A stretch of DNA of 64,000 bases. Origin: Engraulis encrasicolus (taxonomy: Eukaryota; Chordata; Actinopteri; Clupeiformes; Engraulidae). The notes below the pieces were generated by a model. That model ran no database searches. It worked only from the letters and a program-made list of their open reading frames with translations, and was not told where the DNA came from. Position 1 is the stretch's first letter; each line of letters begins with the position of its first letter. Of the stretch, positions 1 through 10,829 are shown one piece after another. The position numbers were made by a program, and so were the translations under genes. The stretch is from NCBI RefSeq assembly GCF_034702125.1, contig NC_085857.1:57362426-57426425 (forward strand), given 5' to 3'.

Positions 1-490
1 TTTCAACTGCTTAAATAGCCTAATGTTCAACAATCAATGTCCATCACCATTTAGCTAAAATATTTAGACAGCTTGGTTCTCACTGAATTTCTGTCGTAAG
101 CGAGGGGCGAGAGAGCGAGAGCTTCACGTGTGTAGCACATCACAGCGCCCCACCACACACACTTCCTACAACATTGATAGAAAATATTTGTTGATCACAG
201 TGCAAACTTCCATAGCCTACCCTATTAAGAATGCAAAATGAGTTGGGGCTGAGAGGGAGATAAATTAACTTCCGCGATGGTTTAAAATGTAGGCTATGTT
301 TGTTCTGGAGACTCGCAAATGGTGTTTCACTGTTGCCGCTGGTCGCCGCGTCCAGGCCAGCCGCGTCCGGCCGCATCTGGCCGCCAATGGCATAGCACCG
401 CTTAGGACAATGACGTGATTCAAACAAAGAATGTGGGCGGGCTGTTGCATTCTGAAAACAAGGGTTGGACTTGGACTTTTTTTTAGACAA
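1..490. other. Unannotated intronic or intergenic stretch
   Basis: I see no coding exon or complete repeat here. If gene A (minus strand) continues left of the window, this is probably part of one of its introns. The open frames across it have no recognisable domain. Confidence 0.4.
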
Positions 491-497
491 AACATGG

Positions 498-685
498 CAA
501 GTCACGCCAAGTCATTGAAAGTTACAACTGTCAAGTCCAAGTCGAGTCCCGAGTCAAAGGCGTGCAAGTCGAGTCGAGTCGCAAGTCCTTTCTGATCTTG
601 AAATTTCAAGTCGCAAGTCTTCACACCGCTGACTCGAGTCAGACTCGAGTCCAAGTCACTGGACTCGAGTCCACATGTCTGGTAA
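498..685. repeat. Degenerate short-unit repeat (AAGTCGAGTC type)
   Basis: Irregular repetition of AAGTC and GAGTC words fills this stretch (AAGTCGAGTC, GTCCAAGTC, ACTCGAGTC). It resembles the low-complexity part of a dispersed element. No target duplication was found. Confidence 0.6.
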
Positions 686-806
686 TTTTGGTCACAATAA
701 CCGTGACCTTAAATATTCATACTGTGAGAGCCCTAGCCCTGCCTATTAAAGGCACAAAGGCCCTTAGAAATAAACTTAAAACAAATAGTGCAAGCTGTCT
801 AGTTAC

Positions 807-840
807 TGGTCTGGGAGCCATCACGGTCTTCCTGCCAGTC
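807..840 (-). pseudogene. Decayed partial copy of gene A exon 2
   Basis: On the minus strand this segment reads DWQEDRDGSQT and ends at A|GTAACT, matching the last residues and donor of the exon at 1300-1392 (DWQEDSEGSQT, A|GTAAGT). The upstream part and acceptor of the exon are missing, so it should not splice. It is a partial local duplication of the exon 2 3-prime end. Confidence 0.6.
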
Positions 841-950
841 AAGTAGTGAAGTAGGCTACGGTAAGAGTGCAAGCTATTTGACTTAACCTGGAAACGGTTA
901 CTATAGCCTATTGGCAGGAAGACATAGAGGAAATGATGGAAGCTGTCTAC

Positions 951-966
951 TTACTGGTCTAGGAGC
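951..966 (-). pseudogene. Second decayed copy of the exon 2 donor region
   Basis: The minus strand reads GGCTCCTAGACCA|GTAAGT, the same exon-donor junction as 1300-1392 but with TAG in the exon frame. A piece in the opposite orientation (GGCAGGAAGACATAGAGG) lies about 40 bases away near 913, so local duplication and inversion have both occurred. Confidence 0.5.
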
Positions 967-999
967 CAAGTCTAATGGTTGAAGTTGTCTACGAATAAT

Positions 1000-1245
1000 G
1001 TTGCTGAGTCCCCAACCTTATCATGCCAAGCCAAGTATTGTATGCATGATAGTTGCCCGTTGTGGTACAGGAAATGTAAACACAAATATGAGACGCTGTG
1101 CAATCTAAACAGTAAACAACCACTATTTTGGCGAGCTAATGCTACGCTCACCCGTCCCTTCCAGTGACGGCAAAGTACCCAAACTTAAAGACTTCAGAGC
1201 ACTGTGAGCACTAACAGTCAGTGCACTGACACAGGTGTGTGATAT
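1000..1245. repeat. Inverted copy of the 5.4-5.7 kb repeat
   Basis: This block, including GGCGAGCTAATGC and CAGTGCACTGACACAGGTG, is repeated in inverse orientation around 5420-5700 (GCATTAGCTCGCC, CACCTGTGTCAGTGCACTG). It looks like one arm of a MITE-like family whose fuller copy lies at about 5395-6125. Confidence 0.55.
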
Positions 1246-1299
1246 GAGACACACCTTACTGGTCTGTGCACAGTCTAGTAGTGAAACATGTCTACTTAC

Positions 1300-1392
1300 T
1301 GGTCTGGGAACCTTCGCTGTCTTCCTGCCAGTCGTCCTGCTCCTCCATTTTGACCTGCCGATCTCCCATTAGAGTCTCTGGTGGTTCAGGAC
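1300..1392 (-). CDS. Gene A exon 2, internal coding exon of a ZNF-family gene
   Basis: On the minus strand, CACTGCAG precedes an exon that starts GTCCTGAACC and ends at CAGACCA|GTAAGT. It is 93 bp, begins and ends in phase 1, and reads PEPPETLMGDRQVKMEEQ followed by DDWQEDSEGSQT. Joined to exon 1 (7388-7679), the split codon G|GT gives Gly and the frame stays open. Like exon 1 it is acidic and carries a VKME sumoylation-type motif. The finger exon would lie left of the window. An expanded CT tract lies just upstream on the sense strand. No domain family is recognised; the call rests on splice sites, phase and composition. Confidence 0.65.
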
Positions 1393-1426
1393 CTGCAGTG
1401 GACAATGGGGACATTGGTTATGATGC

Positions 1427-1622
<196 letters not shown>

Positions 1623-2308
1623 ACTCACATTCACCCATTCACGCTCACATTCAGACACCAGTAGCAGTTAGAGTTCTCAACGGGTTGGTTCGGCCCAACA
1701 AACCCGACGGGACCCACGGGTTCGGGCCGGTTACTGGTCAAAAATATAAGCAGATGACTCAGGTCGGGTCGGTCCTCTGGCTTAATCTTTTCCACCCAGT
1801 GATTTTTTTTATTAATCATCTCTGCTGTTTACCATGAATCATGGTGAATTTCCCCTTTGGGGGTCAATAATGTAGCCTATATATCTATCTCTACCATAAG
1901 GGAAGTCTGGCTGCTGCATGCAATCATTGTTCAGCGAGTGACTTTTAGGGGATTTAAATTTATGGAAGTCACCACTTGTCCCCTATTCTGACGGCTTGTT
2001 GCACTGTTTTCAGAGATTCTGTCTCATCTGCTGCTGATTGACTGATCATTTTAGACTGGTTGAAGTGATTTTGGAATGTTGCTGGAGGAACAGAATCGAA
2101 ATACCCATGTGGGTAGCCTACCTCTCATGGCGTAGCCGGTCTTTCGATGTGTCTCAGGAAAATATAAAATTTGACAATAGGCAGCCCAGTTTCAATGAGC
2201 AGCATAGTTGCAGTACCTTTTTGAGCATTTCCTGCACAGTGAAACTGTAAAGGTGCACTGTGCCATGTTATTGTCACAGGGAGGTTTTAGTGTAGTTTTA
2301 GATTAAGC

Positions 2309-3710
2309 AGTCCCTCCAGTTTTTTAGCGATTCAGCGATCGCGTGGATTCATGCAAATTCAATGATATTCCGCATAATTTCACGATGCCACGTAATTCCT
2401 GTAAAGCCGCATTTTTCCCGCAAAATTTCCCCCTTTGTCCCCTTCAACATTCTGTGGAGTTTATTGATTTATATTTTCGTCAAAAAAAAAAAAATGTGAC
2501 TACAATACCACCGGAGACGAAAACCAATAGGAAGCATTTTTGTTAATATGTCACTGAAACATTGAAAAATAATTGCCTGCTATTTCGCAAGTCGCGACCC
2601 TCATCTCAGCTGCTCCGTCTCTCTCCTCCCCTCCCTCACACACACACATGCAGGCGTCGGTGCTGCACACCCGTGACCTTTTTTTAAACAGCAGTAGTCT
2701 ACTTTTCAGTGCAATCCTGGCTGGAAAAGTATTGTTGCCCATTTATCCATGACGAAAAAGTGTATGCAGTCATGAAATAGTGGCGGTGCTGTCGCACAGT
2801 AGCAAACATCTTACGTTACATTTTTGCGCAACTTCTCCACTCTCCCCTGTCGCTTTCATGAGCATGCTACCCGACGGTCGTTGTCTGATCTTTTTTCAAT
2901 GTTCGCTAATGTTTGTAATTTAAGGGTCTATGTCTATGCGTAGGCACAAGCCTTCTGATAACAACCACTGTAGTGCCGATCGCAAAGGATTCGGAAGTGT
3001 GGAGTTTTGCAACTTGTTTCAGTCAAGGACACCGAGATAGGAAGTGAACGGCCCTTCCACGCTTTCACTGTGTTATTGCAATAAAGTCTTGCGAATCCAT
3101 GCAACCATGCACACAACCATGTCAACGAGAGCGTGTATGCCATCACAACTTTGCATCAAGCAAATAATATGCAACAGCTTGCAATACGAGCACGAGAGAG
3201 AGAGAGAGAGAGAGACGCGTCTTCCAACAGGTGACATTGTAACGCTTGCATACAACCTGGCTACTGTACCCCGCGACGCTCTTCATTAGCCTACTGGTAG
3301 GCTATACCCACAAGTATTTTTTCATAACGCGCAGTCCCGTTTTCCCCCGAAGTCGTTCTAAAATATCGACAGACATTTATGAGTGTCGCGGCCATGATTT
3401 TTTTTACACATTGGACGCACTGGCTTATAAGACGCTCTGGCAGTTTTTGACAATATTTTATTATTGTCAATATTTTATTATTCTATTATATAGGAAGTGT
3501 GTTTCTGAATCTCTCTCTCTTTTGTCTTAAGCCTGCTTAGACTGATTGTGGTTTTCAGTTACCAAAAAAACCCAGAAAGGGGTGCAAAATCTTTGCAAAA
3601 AATTTGAAAATGCCGCAAAATCTTTGCAAAAAATGAGAAAATGCCGCCGCAAAATCAGACATTTTGACCGCAAAAATCACAAAATCCCAGTGCAAAATCC
3701 TGGAGGGACT
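2309..3710. mobile_element. Non-autonomous hAT-type transposon
   Basis: Terminal repeats AGTCCCTCCAG and CTGGAGGGACT bound a 1402-bp AT-rich element. It is flanked by GATTAAGC (2301-2308) and GATTAAGG (3711-3718), an 8-bp duplication matching at 7 of 8 positions, as expected for hAT. No transposase frame is visible. It sits in the intron of gene A. Confidence 0.75.
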
Positions 3711-4003
3711 GATTAAGGTGCCGTTTCTACGTAGCAGGATATTCTTATATGTGGGGATCTCCTGTTTAGGTGGAAACGCAACATGGGGATAAAAGTAACA
3801 ACTCCATTGTAACAGGTACATTTTAGCCACCTGACTTAGATATTTTTAATGGTTTTAAAAAATCTGCTTACATGGAGATGGAAGACCAAAACCAATGTAA
3901 CCAGGGCAAAAATATCCACATTTAAAAATATCCTACTATGTGTTGAACAGCTCCTAAGCCACTTGGGGGAGCACTTTACCTTAGCTTAGGTCACACAGGT
4001 GAC

Positions 4004-5346
4004 TAGGGGTGTAAATCACAGCCTTCATGGGGATTCGATTCAATATCGAGTTCTTAGGCCAACGATTCAATTATTTCCGATACTTCAGAATGCTCCACAA
4101 TTTGATGAAATTCAATTAGATTCAAATGAATGGTTCATATTTCTTTACCTTATAGGCTAGGCTCATGTGTGAAATGTTCAATAAATCAACAAAAGCTGAA
4201 ATATCTGCATGCATTTCATTTGAGGGACATCATTATTATGGTCAGTATTATTATTACTACATGAGCAAAATCAATAGTCTCACAAAATGAGTGCAATAAT
4301 AGGGTGGGAGACGTGACACCTTGTTTTTTCGTAACATTGGTTAAAAACCTACAAAACTGTTATTTTCCTTTAAAAAACAAATGTCAATGAAAGAAGATGT
4401 GGTACCCTATATTTCATATTAGTCTTAGATGAGAAGAAACATTTTTGTTAAAATGTATGTAAAGGTTTATATGTCAAATATCCTGCGGTGTGACTGTAAC
4501 ATTAATGAAACCTGGAATATAATATATATATATAAATTAACCAACAACATTTTGAATAATGTATGAAGCATTTGGCATGATTGCATAAATATTAACTTTA
4601 TATTAAGATATGTGAATGTGGAAAAAGCTCAAGACAGTAATATTAACTACAAGTTCAATTTCGTAACACAAATTGCGTCCTGTGGGGTGACATGTATCTC
4701 AATGTTTGTGAATGGGCAGCTGCAAGGCCAACTACAAGGGTCTTAACGACTGGCTCCTAACCAGTCAGTACCTCAGTTATTGGAGAGTGCTGTGGAAGTT
4801 TAAGGTGACTCTTAACCTCTTAATATGTCTTCATATTGCAATCTTTCTGTCACGCAATGCTTAGGTTCATTTTATGGTGTCCTGTGGTGTGACAGCTCTT
4901 AAGCTTATAGGAGGAAAAAATGTTTTTTTATTAATGAAAACACATTAAGATTAAACACAATATCATTATCAAGTTAGCATCAGCTCAGATGTCAGTCATG
5001 TATACAAAAGGATTAAAATGGCCATAATGCAGTGAATTCCCTGTGGTGTGACATGCCTATACTATGTGTTGATGCAGGACACATTTTCCCAAAAATGGCA
5101 AAAATAAGGTGAAATTCCACAGACCACTAAGTGCTTTTTTTCCAATTTCTATCCATCGTTTTTTTTTCAGGAATTTGAAAAAAAAAATTGTTTGTGTTAC
5201 GCCTTTAAACGTCAACCACCCAATAACAAAAATCGATTAATCGATTAATAACGATTAATCGATTCTCTTGTGGGTGAATCGATTAATTGAATCGAGGTCT
5301 TAAGGATCGATGCATCGATTCAAAACGATTATTATTTACACCCCTA
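4004..5346. mobile_element. hAT-type element interrupted by a second transposon
   Basis: Ends TAGGGGTGTAAAT and ATTTACACCCCTA are flanked by CAGGTGAC (3996-4003) and CAGGTCAC (5347-5354), 7 of 8 matching. The interior has many ATCGATT words. The element at 4302-5221 is inserted in it, leaving about 420 bp of original sequence. No coding capacity. Confidence 0.7.
4302..5221. mobile_element. GGGTGG-terminus transposon with AATA target duplication
   Basis: The element begins GGGTGGGAGACGTGAC, ends GTCAACCACCC and is flanked by AATA at 4298-4301 and 5222-5225. A shorter relative lies at 29513-30029. The interior repeats the motif CTGTGGTGTGACA or a variant several times (about 4486, 4680, 4880, 5040). 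There is no transposase frame, so it is non-autonomous. The superfamily is not assigned. Confidence 0.75.
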
Positions 5347-5394
5347 CAGGTCACAGCAATAATTGCAGGTGCCTGTGATTAGTGTTGATGAAGG

Positions 5395-6125
5395 TTTGTT
5401 TGGACAGGGGGAAACACAATCCAATCCACGCACCTGTGTCAGTGCACTGACGGTTGTGCACAGTGCACACAGTGCACTGAGGTCTTCAGTGCATAGAGTC
5501 GTGGAAAAGTTTGAGCGCTATGCACTGTGCCCTCGTTGGAAGTGACGGCTGAGTATAGCATTAGCTCGCCAAAATATCGGTTGGATACTGTTTACATTGC
5601 ACAGCGTCTCGTTCTTACATTTCCTTCACCCCAAAGGGCAACTATCAGGCATAATACTTGGCTTGGCATGAAAAGGTTGGCGTCTCAGCAACATTAATTA
5701 CAGAATTAGGAGACTGTTGACCACACTCCTCTAGTGCAGTGTTTCCCAACCTTTTTTGTCTTGCGTACCCCTTAAGCTTCTTTGTCATACCATGAGTACC
5801 CCCTCACTCATGCTCTATATCCCAATGTGACTACGCTCCATACATTTTTTTTCATTTTTCCAAGTACCCCCTGAAGTGTGCTCGCGTACCCCTAGTGGTA
5901 CACGTACCCCTGGTTGGGAAACACTGCTCTAGTGAATTGAACGCCACGTTTCTTCCACTGTCAACATGGCGTCTGTTTAGTGCATGCAGTGTCCATAGTT
6001 CAAGCACTGCGTTTTCCGGCGCTCTCAGTGCACTGACTCAACAGAAATTTTTAGCATAAGCGCCCTATGCACTGAAACATAGTGCCCGAAGTGCACAAGT
6101 GCATGGATTGAGACACAGGGACGGT
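5395..6125. repeat. MITE-like repeat rich in GTGCACTG, interrupted at 5737-5926
   Basis: Both ends are rich in CAGTGCACTG palindromes and mirror each other loosely (CAATCCACGCAC near the left end, AGTGCATGGATTG near the right). The left part is inversely homologous to 1000-1245. Exact ends and target duplication are not resolved. Confidence 0.45.
5737..5926. mobile_element. 190-bp hAT-type MITE
   Basis: Perfect inverted ends CAGTGTTTCCCAACC and GGTTGGGAAACACTG are flanked by a perfect 8-bp duplication CTCTAGTG at 5729-5736 and 5927-5934. The interior repeats GTACCCC on both strands, so it could fold. No coding capacity. Confidence 0.9.
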
Positions 6126-7387
6126 TCCTATCGTAGCCATGTGTATCCAGCCAAACCCCAACCAGCACATTTTAACCTGCACAAACACTGAGGTGAACTA
6201 TTCTTTGTATTGATTTTCATTTTTTGTGGCAATAAACAGGGAACAATCCCAAAGGAATTTCCTGGCTGGAACTCACTTTTTTGCTACGCACCAAGAACCC
6301 TTCAGCCCAGGCTTGTTTATTTCTGGTATATATTTCACGTCAGGTGAACGCCCCTTTATGAGACCTTAAGTGAGACCTTTGGAGTCTTGAGGTTGAGAAT
6401 AAATTGAGATCTCTTAGTGCTGTAGATGGCGGTAGTGCAAGCCGCCACCAAACGCCACAAAAACAGAAGAAAAAGGAAGGGATAAAAACCCCTTAGGAGA
6501 CCAAATTTGAGCACACTCCTTTGCATTGGGTGGCCAGAGTTTGGGATATCTTTCTCTCCTATGAAAAGCTTTGGCTTGACCTATTTATGGTGGTGGTAAC
6601 TATTGAAAAAGGTAACATTTGTGAATGGGCAGCATGAATTCTGTAAAGAATTTACAAAAAATATTACATAATGCACCTTTAATTGCAATGGGGGGCATTA
6701 GTCTGTTTTGTTTTGTAATAATAATCGGGGCATTGTGAGGCTTGTGATGAGGTCAAGGGGGCTACAAAAAGGGTTGAGAACCACTGTCCGAGACTCTGGT
6801 TAATCGTCTCGGCCAGGGCTGGATTAAGATGGCCTGAGGCCACAGGTTGCTGGTCAGGCTGGAAGGCAAATTTTGCGACAAATGTACATAGACAGTGTCA
6901 TAATTACAAGCTAGGAATTAAGGATAACATGTTAACCAGCAGTACTCATACTCAACACAACAGATGACATTTTTTCAATATTGCATCTTGTCACAATTCT
7001 GCATTTTTTCGCTTTTGGCCAAATCAGTTGCCCCCTTGCAGAAGACCCCTTGGCAGCAGCCATATCTAGCCTGTGTGCCCCTAGGCGGCAGCCATATCTA
7101 GCTTGTGGGGGCCCAAGGCTGCATCTGGTTAATTCAGCTCGGTCTTGGCCACCTGCCATGTCGTAGATCTGCACAACATTCGAGGTTTTCCTTGTAGTTG
7201 TCAGTTTCTGCCTGAGGTCTCTTACACCCCCCGCCCCCCCAGCTAAATTTTTGTATGTGTTGTGCTCTAGGCTACCAATAAATAATGATGATGGTTAGTA
7301 AATAGTAGTAGTGGTAGATTAATGTTGTTGTACATTTCTATTGAGTTGAGTCAACAGTATTGAAATAGTGAGTAGTCCGTTGCTTAC
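6126..7387. other. Intron of gene A with fragmentary repeats
   Basis: I see no exon. Near 6590-6680 is the end of a TTAA-type MITE (CATTTGTGAATGGGCAGC, ending TGCACCTTTAA). Near 6813 the words CAGGGCTGGATTAAG resemble a dispersed-repeat terminus without a visible partner. Confidence 0.4.
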
Positions 7388-7679
7388 CGTTCAGAGAACT
7401 TTCGTCGTCATCCTGGATCTCTTCTCCCTTCACGCTAGTCTCCCGCGAGCCCTCTGAAACGTTCGTGCGGCTGGAAACTGATGAAGGCGGGTGAAACTCT
7501 TCCTCCTCCTCTCTGTCTGATCCTGCAGGAGAGTCATTCTCGTATCCACAATCCTCATCTTCCTCCATTTTAACCTCGACTGTCGCCGATTTCAAGGAAA
7601 CCGAAGAAGATGCAGCATGCTCGTCTGGATCTTTGTCTGGTCTTGGGTGCTCAGGGAGATCAGCCCCTGAGCTCTCCAT
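7388..7679 (-). CDS. Gene A first coding exon: acidic Ser-rich N-terminus of a C2H2 ZNF gene
   Basis: The minus-strand ATG at 7679 has A at -3 and G at +4 and starts MESSGADLPEHP. An ATG 54 bases upstream in the same frame is less likely because relatives start MES, MDS or MDF. The exon encodes 97 codons plus one base and ends AACG|GTAAGC (phase 1). It contains SATVEVKMEEDEDCGYE, then EEEEEFHPPSSVSS, SEGS and KGEE, ending ESSLNG. VKME fits a SUMO-acceptor consensus. No zinc finger lies in this exon. The next exon is probably 1300-1392, and the finger exon is outside the window. It is divergent from gene B, with 662 bp between the ATGs. Function is inferred from similarity to the first exon of gene E, which precedes a finger exon. 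Confidence 0.75.
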
Positions 7680-7870
7680 GTTTGGTGGTAAAAGGTTCAA
7701 CTTCTTTCTTTCCTGTAGTGCTAATTGTAACACACACGGTGTATCCTACATTGGAATAGCGCATAGAAAGATATCAGAATACTTTGTTCTTCCACTCGTC
7801 TCGCTCCTATTATTTAACACGTGCAATTCTTCCGTTCGTTTTGCTGCGCTATTCCCCGAGGGTCTTGGAA

Positions 7871-7951
7871 TGCGCACAGCGTGAAGACAGCAACATTGGC
7901 ACTAGTTGAAATGCGGGTACCGCCCGACATCCTTTTACAAAATAAAAGTGT
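7871..7951 (-). promoter_or_regulatory. Shared upstream block of gene A
   Basis: Read on the minus strand, CTTTTATTTTGTAAAAGG is followed by ATGTCGGGCGG and then TGCTGTCTTCACGC. The same order occurs upstream of E (47921-47995) and F (63083-63158), at 250-300 bases from each ATG. It may be core promoter or first 5-prime UTR sequence. Confidence 0.55.
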
Positions 7952-8146
7952 GGTACAACACCCGTTTCTCTCTCTTTTTTAGAACAATGCCAGTAAGGAG
8001 GTGTCACAAAAACGAATAACAAAATTACCCCACTTTATTGCATTATATACTATATGGAGCAATACTCATCTCGTTTACCACGCTTCACAGCAACAGTTTG
8101 TATCACTGGTTCTTTCACACCGCATACAGTACGCACAGGAAGTTCC

Positions 8147-8169
8147 ACTGTCGCTGACTTCACGCAGCT
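8147..8169 (+). promoter_or_regulatory. Shared upstream block of gene B (second half only)
   Basis: TGTCGCTGACTTCACGCAGC matches GTGTCGCTGACTTCACACAG upstream of gene E and GTGCCGCAGACTTCACGCC upstream of F. It lies about 195 bases before the gene B ATG. The TTTTATTTTGTAAA half is not seen in this orientation. Confidence 0.5.
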
Positions 8170-8341
8170 TTTGCGACGACGAGTGCTGTGTTCAGAAAGA
8201 CCCCAAACAAACAAACGAGTTTCGTCTGTCCTGTGATCGTCGTGAACGCCAGAAATTCGCCACAACATCGGATTATAGGGAAGGGTAACATTTACATCGT
8301 CTGGTGTTGGTTTCGATGCGCCATTTACCGACAAAAACAAC

Positions 8342-8762
8342 ATGGATAGCGCGCTAGCAAACACAGAGGAGTCGGACTCGTATGACCACCACCACCATGC
8401 TGGCTTTTCTCCAGATTCCCCCGAATCCCCTCCTGGCTGTAAAAGTGAAATCGGGTCGCCAATACCAAGCCAACCGGCGACACCGGGTTTCAATAACAAC
8501 AATAATGATGAAGAAGAACCGATGATGGCGGACACTACTAGGCCTGTGGTGGTAAAGCAGGAGCCAGAGGAGGACCGCGGATACGAGAAGGAGTATTCAG
8601 CAGCAGAATCGGAGGAAGAGGAGGAGGAGGGGGAGGAGGACTTCCAGCCGCCTTCATCGGTATCCAGCAGCATGGGCTTTTCGGAAGGATCATCCGAGGT
8701 TGATGTGAAGGAGGAAGAGGAGGAAGAAGAGTTTCCTGATGACGGTGAAAGTTCTGTAAATG
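8342..8762 (+). CDS. Gene B first coding exon: acidic N-terminus of a C2H2 ZNF gene
   Basis: The ATG lies in AACATGG and starts MDSALANTEESDSYD with a short His run. The exon is 140 codons plus one base and ends AATG|GTAAGC (phase 1). Order of elements: a Ser/Pro-rich part with EIGSP (also in gene F), VVKQEPEEDRGYE, an acidic run, FQPPSSVSS, SEGSS, a second acidic run with DVKEEE, and ESSVNG. VKQE and VKEE fit SUMO-acceptor spacing. Any of the plus-strand finger exons starting in phase 1 (16447, 21682, 39421) would join in frame; 21682 is the nearest intact one. No intervening 93-bp exon like that of gene A was found. The reverse-strand open frame over this exon is a shadow. Confidence 0.75.
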
Positions 8763-9190
8763 GTAAGCAAACACACTTCTATTCGCAGGGCTTTGAATAC
8801 ACAGGGGTAGGGGCGGGGTGTGGATGGGGGAGGGGGTGTAGCGCTACACTTATCCCTCACGTTCTTTTGAAACATTTTGTGGGTTTTTCGCATTTATAAA
8901 GGTTAGTGTAGTGGACAACATGATGACATGAGACAGCGGCACATCTTGCCACATCTTGGCATGACTGAGGTACCCGATTTGGGTCCCCCGCCGTGTCCCC
9001 TTTGCATTGAGAACCGACACACGTCACGCCCTGAAGAGGGAGACATTCTACATGGCTTTTGCACCAAGGCGAGGTGGGAAATCTTTTTTTTGAACAAACG
9101 CCCCCTGGACCTCATCATAAGCCTCAACGCCCCCTGTGAAATGGCCCGAGCCCAGTAGACGATACAAGTCGAATAGTCAACAGAAGGTGA
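8763..9190. other. Start of gene B intron, nothing recognised
   Basis: No exon or bounded repeat is seen. The segment at 8930-9150 has open frames on both strands but no domain and no convincing splice sites. Confidence 0.4.
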
Positions 9191-9192
9191 CT

Positions 9193-9320
9193 ATTTAGTA
9201 GGGCTGGGAATCGATCCAAATTTCCTGGAACGATTCGATTCCTATCCAGAAGGTCACGATCCAATTCGATCCACGATCCGATTTAATTCGATTCAATATC
9301 GATCTTCTGTATTGCTGGGT
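9193..9320. repeat. One end of a hAT-like element
   Basis: TAGGGCTGGGAATCGATCC followed by repeated CGATTCGAT words is typical of one end of a hAT-type repeat. The opposite end was not found, so this is a fragment. Confidence 0.45.
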
Positions 9321-9402
9321 TGTCACTTTAACCCATTTATGCCTAAAATTCTAAGACCGGCTATAAAAACCTAAATATCTCAACCTTTGATAAGTGAAAG
9401 CC

Positions 9403-9707
9403 CATTGGGAAACTCCAACTCCCATTGTCATTGTGACACAGCACTCCACAGCACACAAGTGAAAACTGCACACTGCACACAACGAAATTGCATTTATGCC
9501 TCACCCGTGCAAGGGGGCAGCCCTCAGTGGCGCCCCATGGGGAGCAGTGCGGTGGGACGGTACCATGCTCAGGGTACCTCAGTCATGGAGGAGGATGGGG
9601 GAGAGCACTGGTTGATTACTCCCCCCACCAACCTGGCGGGTCGGGAGTCGAACCGGCAACCTCTGGGATGCAAGTCTGACGCCCTAACCACTCACCCATG
9701 ACTGCCC
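9403..9707 (-). mobile_element. tRNA-derived SINE
   Basis: On the minus strand it begins GGGCAGTCATGGGTGAGTGG. The A-box-like TGAGTGGTTAGGGCG and B-box GGTTCGACTCC are correctly ordered and spaced for a polymerase III promoter. A body follows ending near AACTCC. A second copy in the same orientation is at 43595-43833. The open frames over it are not genes. Confidence 0.8.
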
Positions 9708-9902
9708 AATACCCACACAAACATGAAATACCTTACTTAGTATGAGAGAAAGAAGTCGGAAACTTGGTATGAGAGAGAAAGGTGGGAAAACACTGGCACT
9801 ATTTTAACTTGAACAGGCTGTGTGTATTTGTGCATGTAGTCTGCATGAATGTGGAAGAAAGCTACAGGATGTGGTTGAGAAAATAGCACCTATAATCATC
9901 GG

Positions 9903-10829
9903 CAAAAGGATGTCTGAGGTGTTGTTTGAAAGCTCTTGTCTAGCTCTACAAATTACACACAGCATGGAATACAACAACCTTCAGAATAGGAATTATGATA
10001 CATTGAAAAATTTAAAATTGAATATCAAAAAAACTTAAACTGGCTGCTTTCTTGTAACATAGCCTGTAAGGTCATAAACAACACCTGAAAATGGGGTGTT
10101 TGGTTCTTTATTCATTTTAGAGATAATGGGACATAAAGGTTGAAATGAGTTGTAATGAAGTAGTAATAGAGTAGTGTCAGGGACAGGGCTGGACTGGCCA
10201 TCTGGCATAACGGGCATTTTCCCAGTGGGACCTGCACCCTCGTCGGTCCCTAGTCCAGGTACTCAAAAACTGCCCATTGTCAATGGACACAGTGGAAGCT
10301 AGACCATTTTAAGCACTCAGAGAAGGCAGGGTTGAAAGAATAAGCCCAGTAAAGGAATTTTCTAAGTGTTCAAGCATCAAAGGGTATGTTGTAGCTGTAT
10401 ATGATGGCAACTAGTGACTAGCATGTGTTGAGGAATGTATGCCGAGCACTGGAGAGGTGAAACTGAACTTCCTGCATCCTCATGGACCCTCTCCATCCTT
10501 CACATATTTCGATAGACATGCTGTAATGTGATATTATTCTGGTATTACTATATTATTACTAGGTGATTTGTATGATGCCATATGTTTGACTCCCATTATC
10601 TCTGAAATGAATAACTTAAAGAACCAAACACCAGCATTTCAGGTGCTGTTCATGGCATTGCATGCTATGTTTAGACAAGAAACCAGCCATTTTAAGATAT
10701 AAGTGTTTTTGATATTCAATTTTTAATTTTTCAATGTATCATAATTCATATTCTGAAGGCTGTTCCATGCTTAGTGTGTAATTTGTAGTCAAAAAAGAGC
10801 TTTCAAACAACACCTCAGACATCCTTTTG
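9903..10829. mobile_element. Element with long inverted repeats (arms about 230 bp)
   Basis: The left arm 9903-10130 begins CAAAAGGATGTCTGAGG, and the right arm 10592-10829 is its imperfect reverse complement ending CATCCTTTTG. Shared internal words include ATTGAATATCAAAAA and GGTTCTTTATTCATTT. The spacer of about 460 bp has no coding frame. A related arm lies at 51366-51484. No clear target duplication was found. Confidence 0.75.

Larger units (their letters stand above)
7680..8341. promoter_or_regulatory. Probable bidirectional promoter between genes A and B
   Basis: The two first exons face away from each other with 662 bp between start codons, so both 5-prime UTRs and promoters must fit here unless further upstream exons exist. 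The region holds two copies of elements also found upstream of genes E and F. No classical TATA box is certain. Confidence 0.55.

Noticed and set aside
8050..8673. Minus-strand 207-codon frame rich in Ser
   Set aside because: It is antisense to gene B exon 1; the Ser run is the complement of the Glu codons.
9387..9701. 104-codon plus-strand frame
   Set aside because: It overlies a tRNA-derived SINE in reverse orientation. The frames at 29004, 43599 and 59665 are rejected for the same reason.
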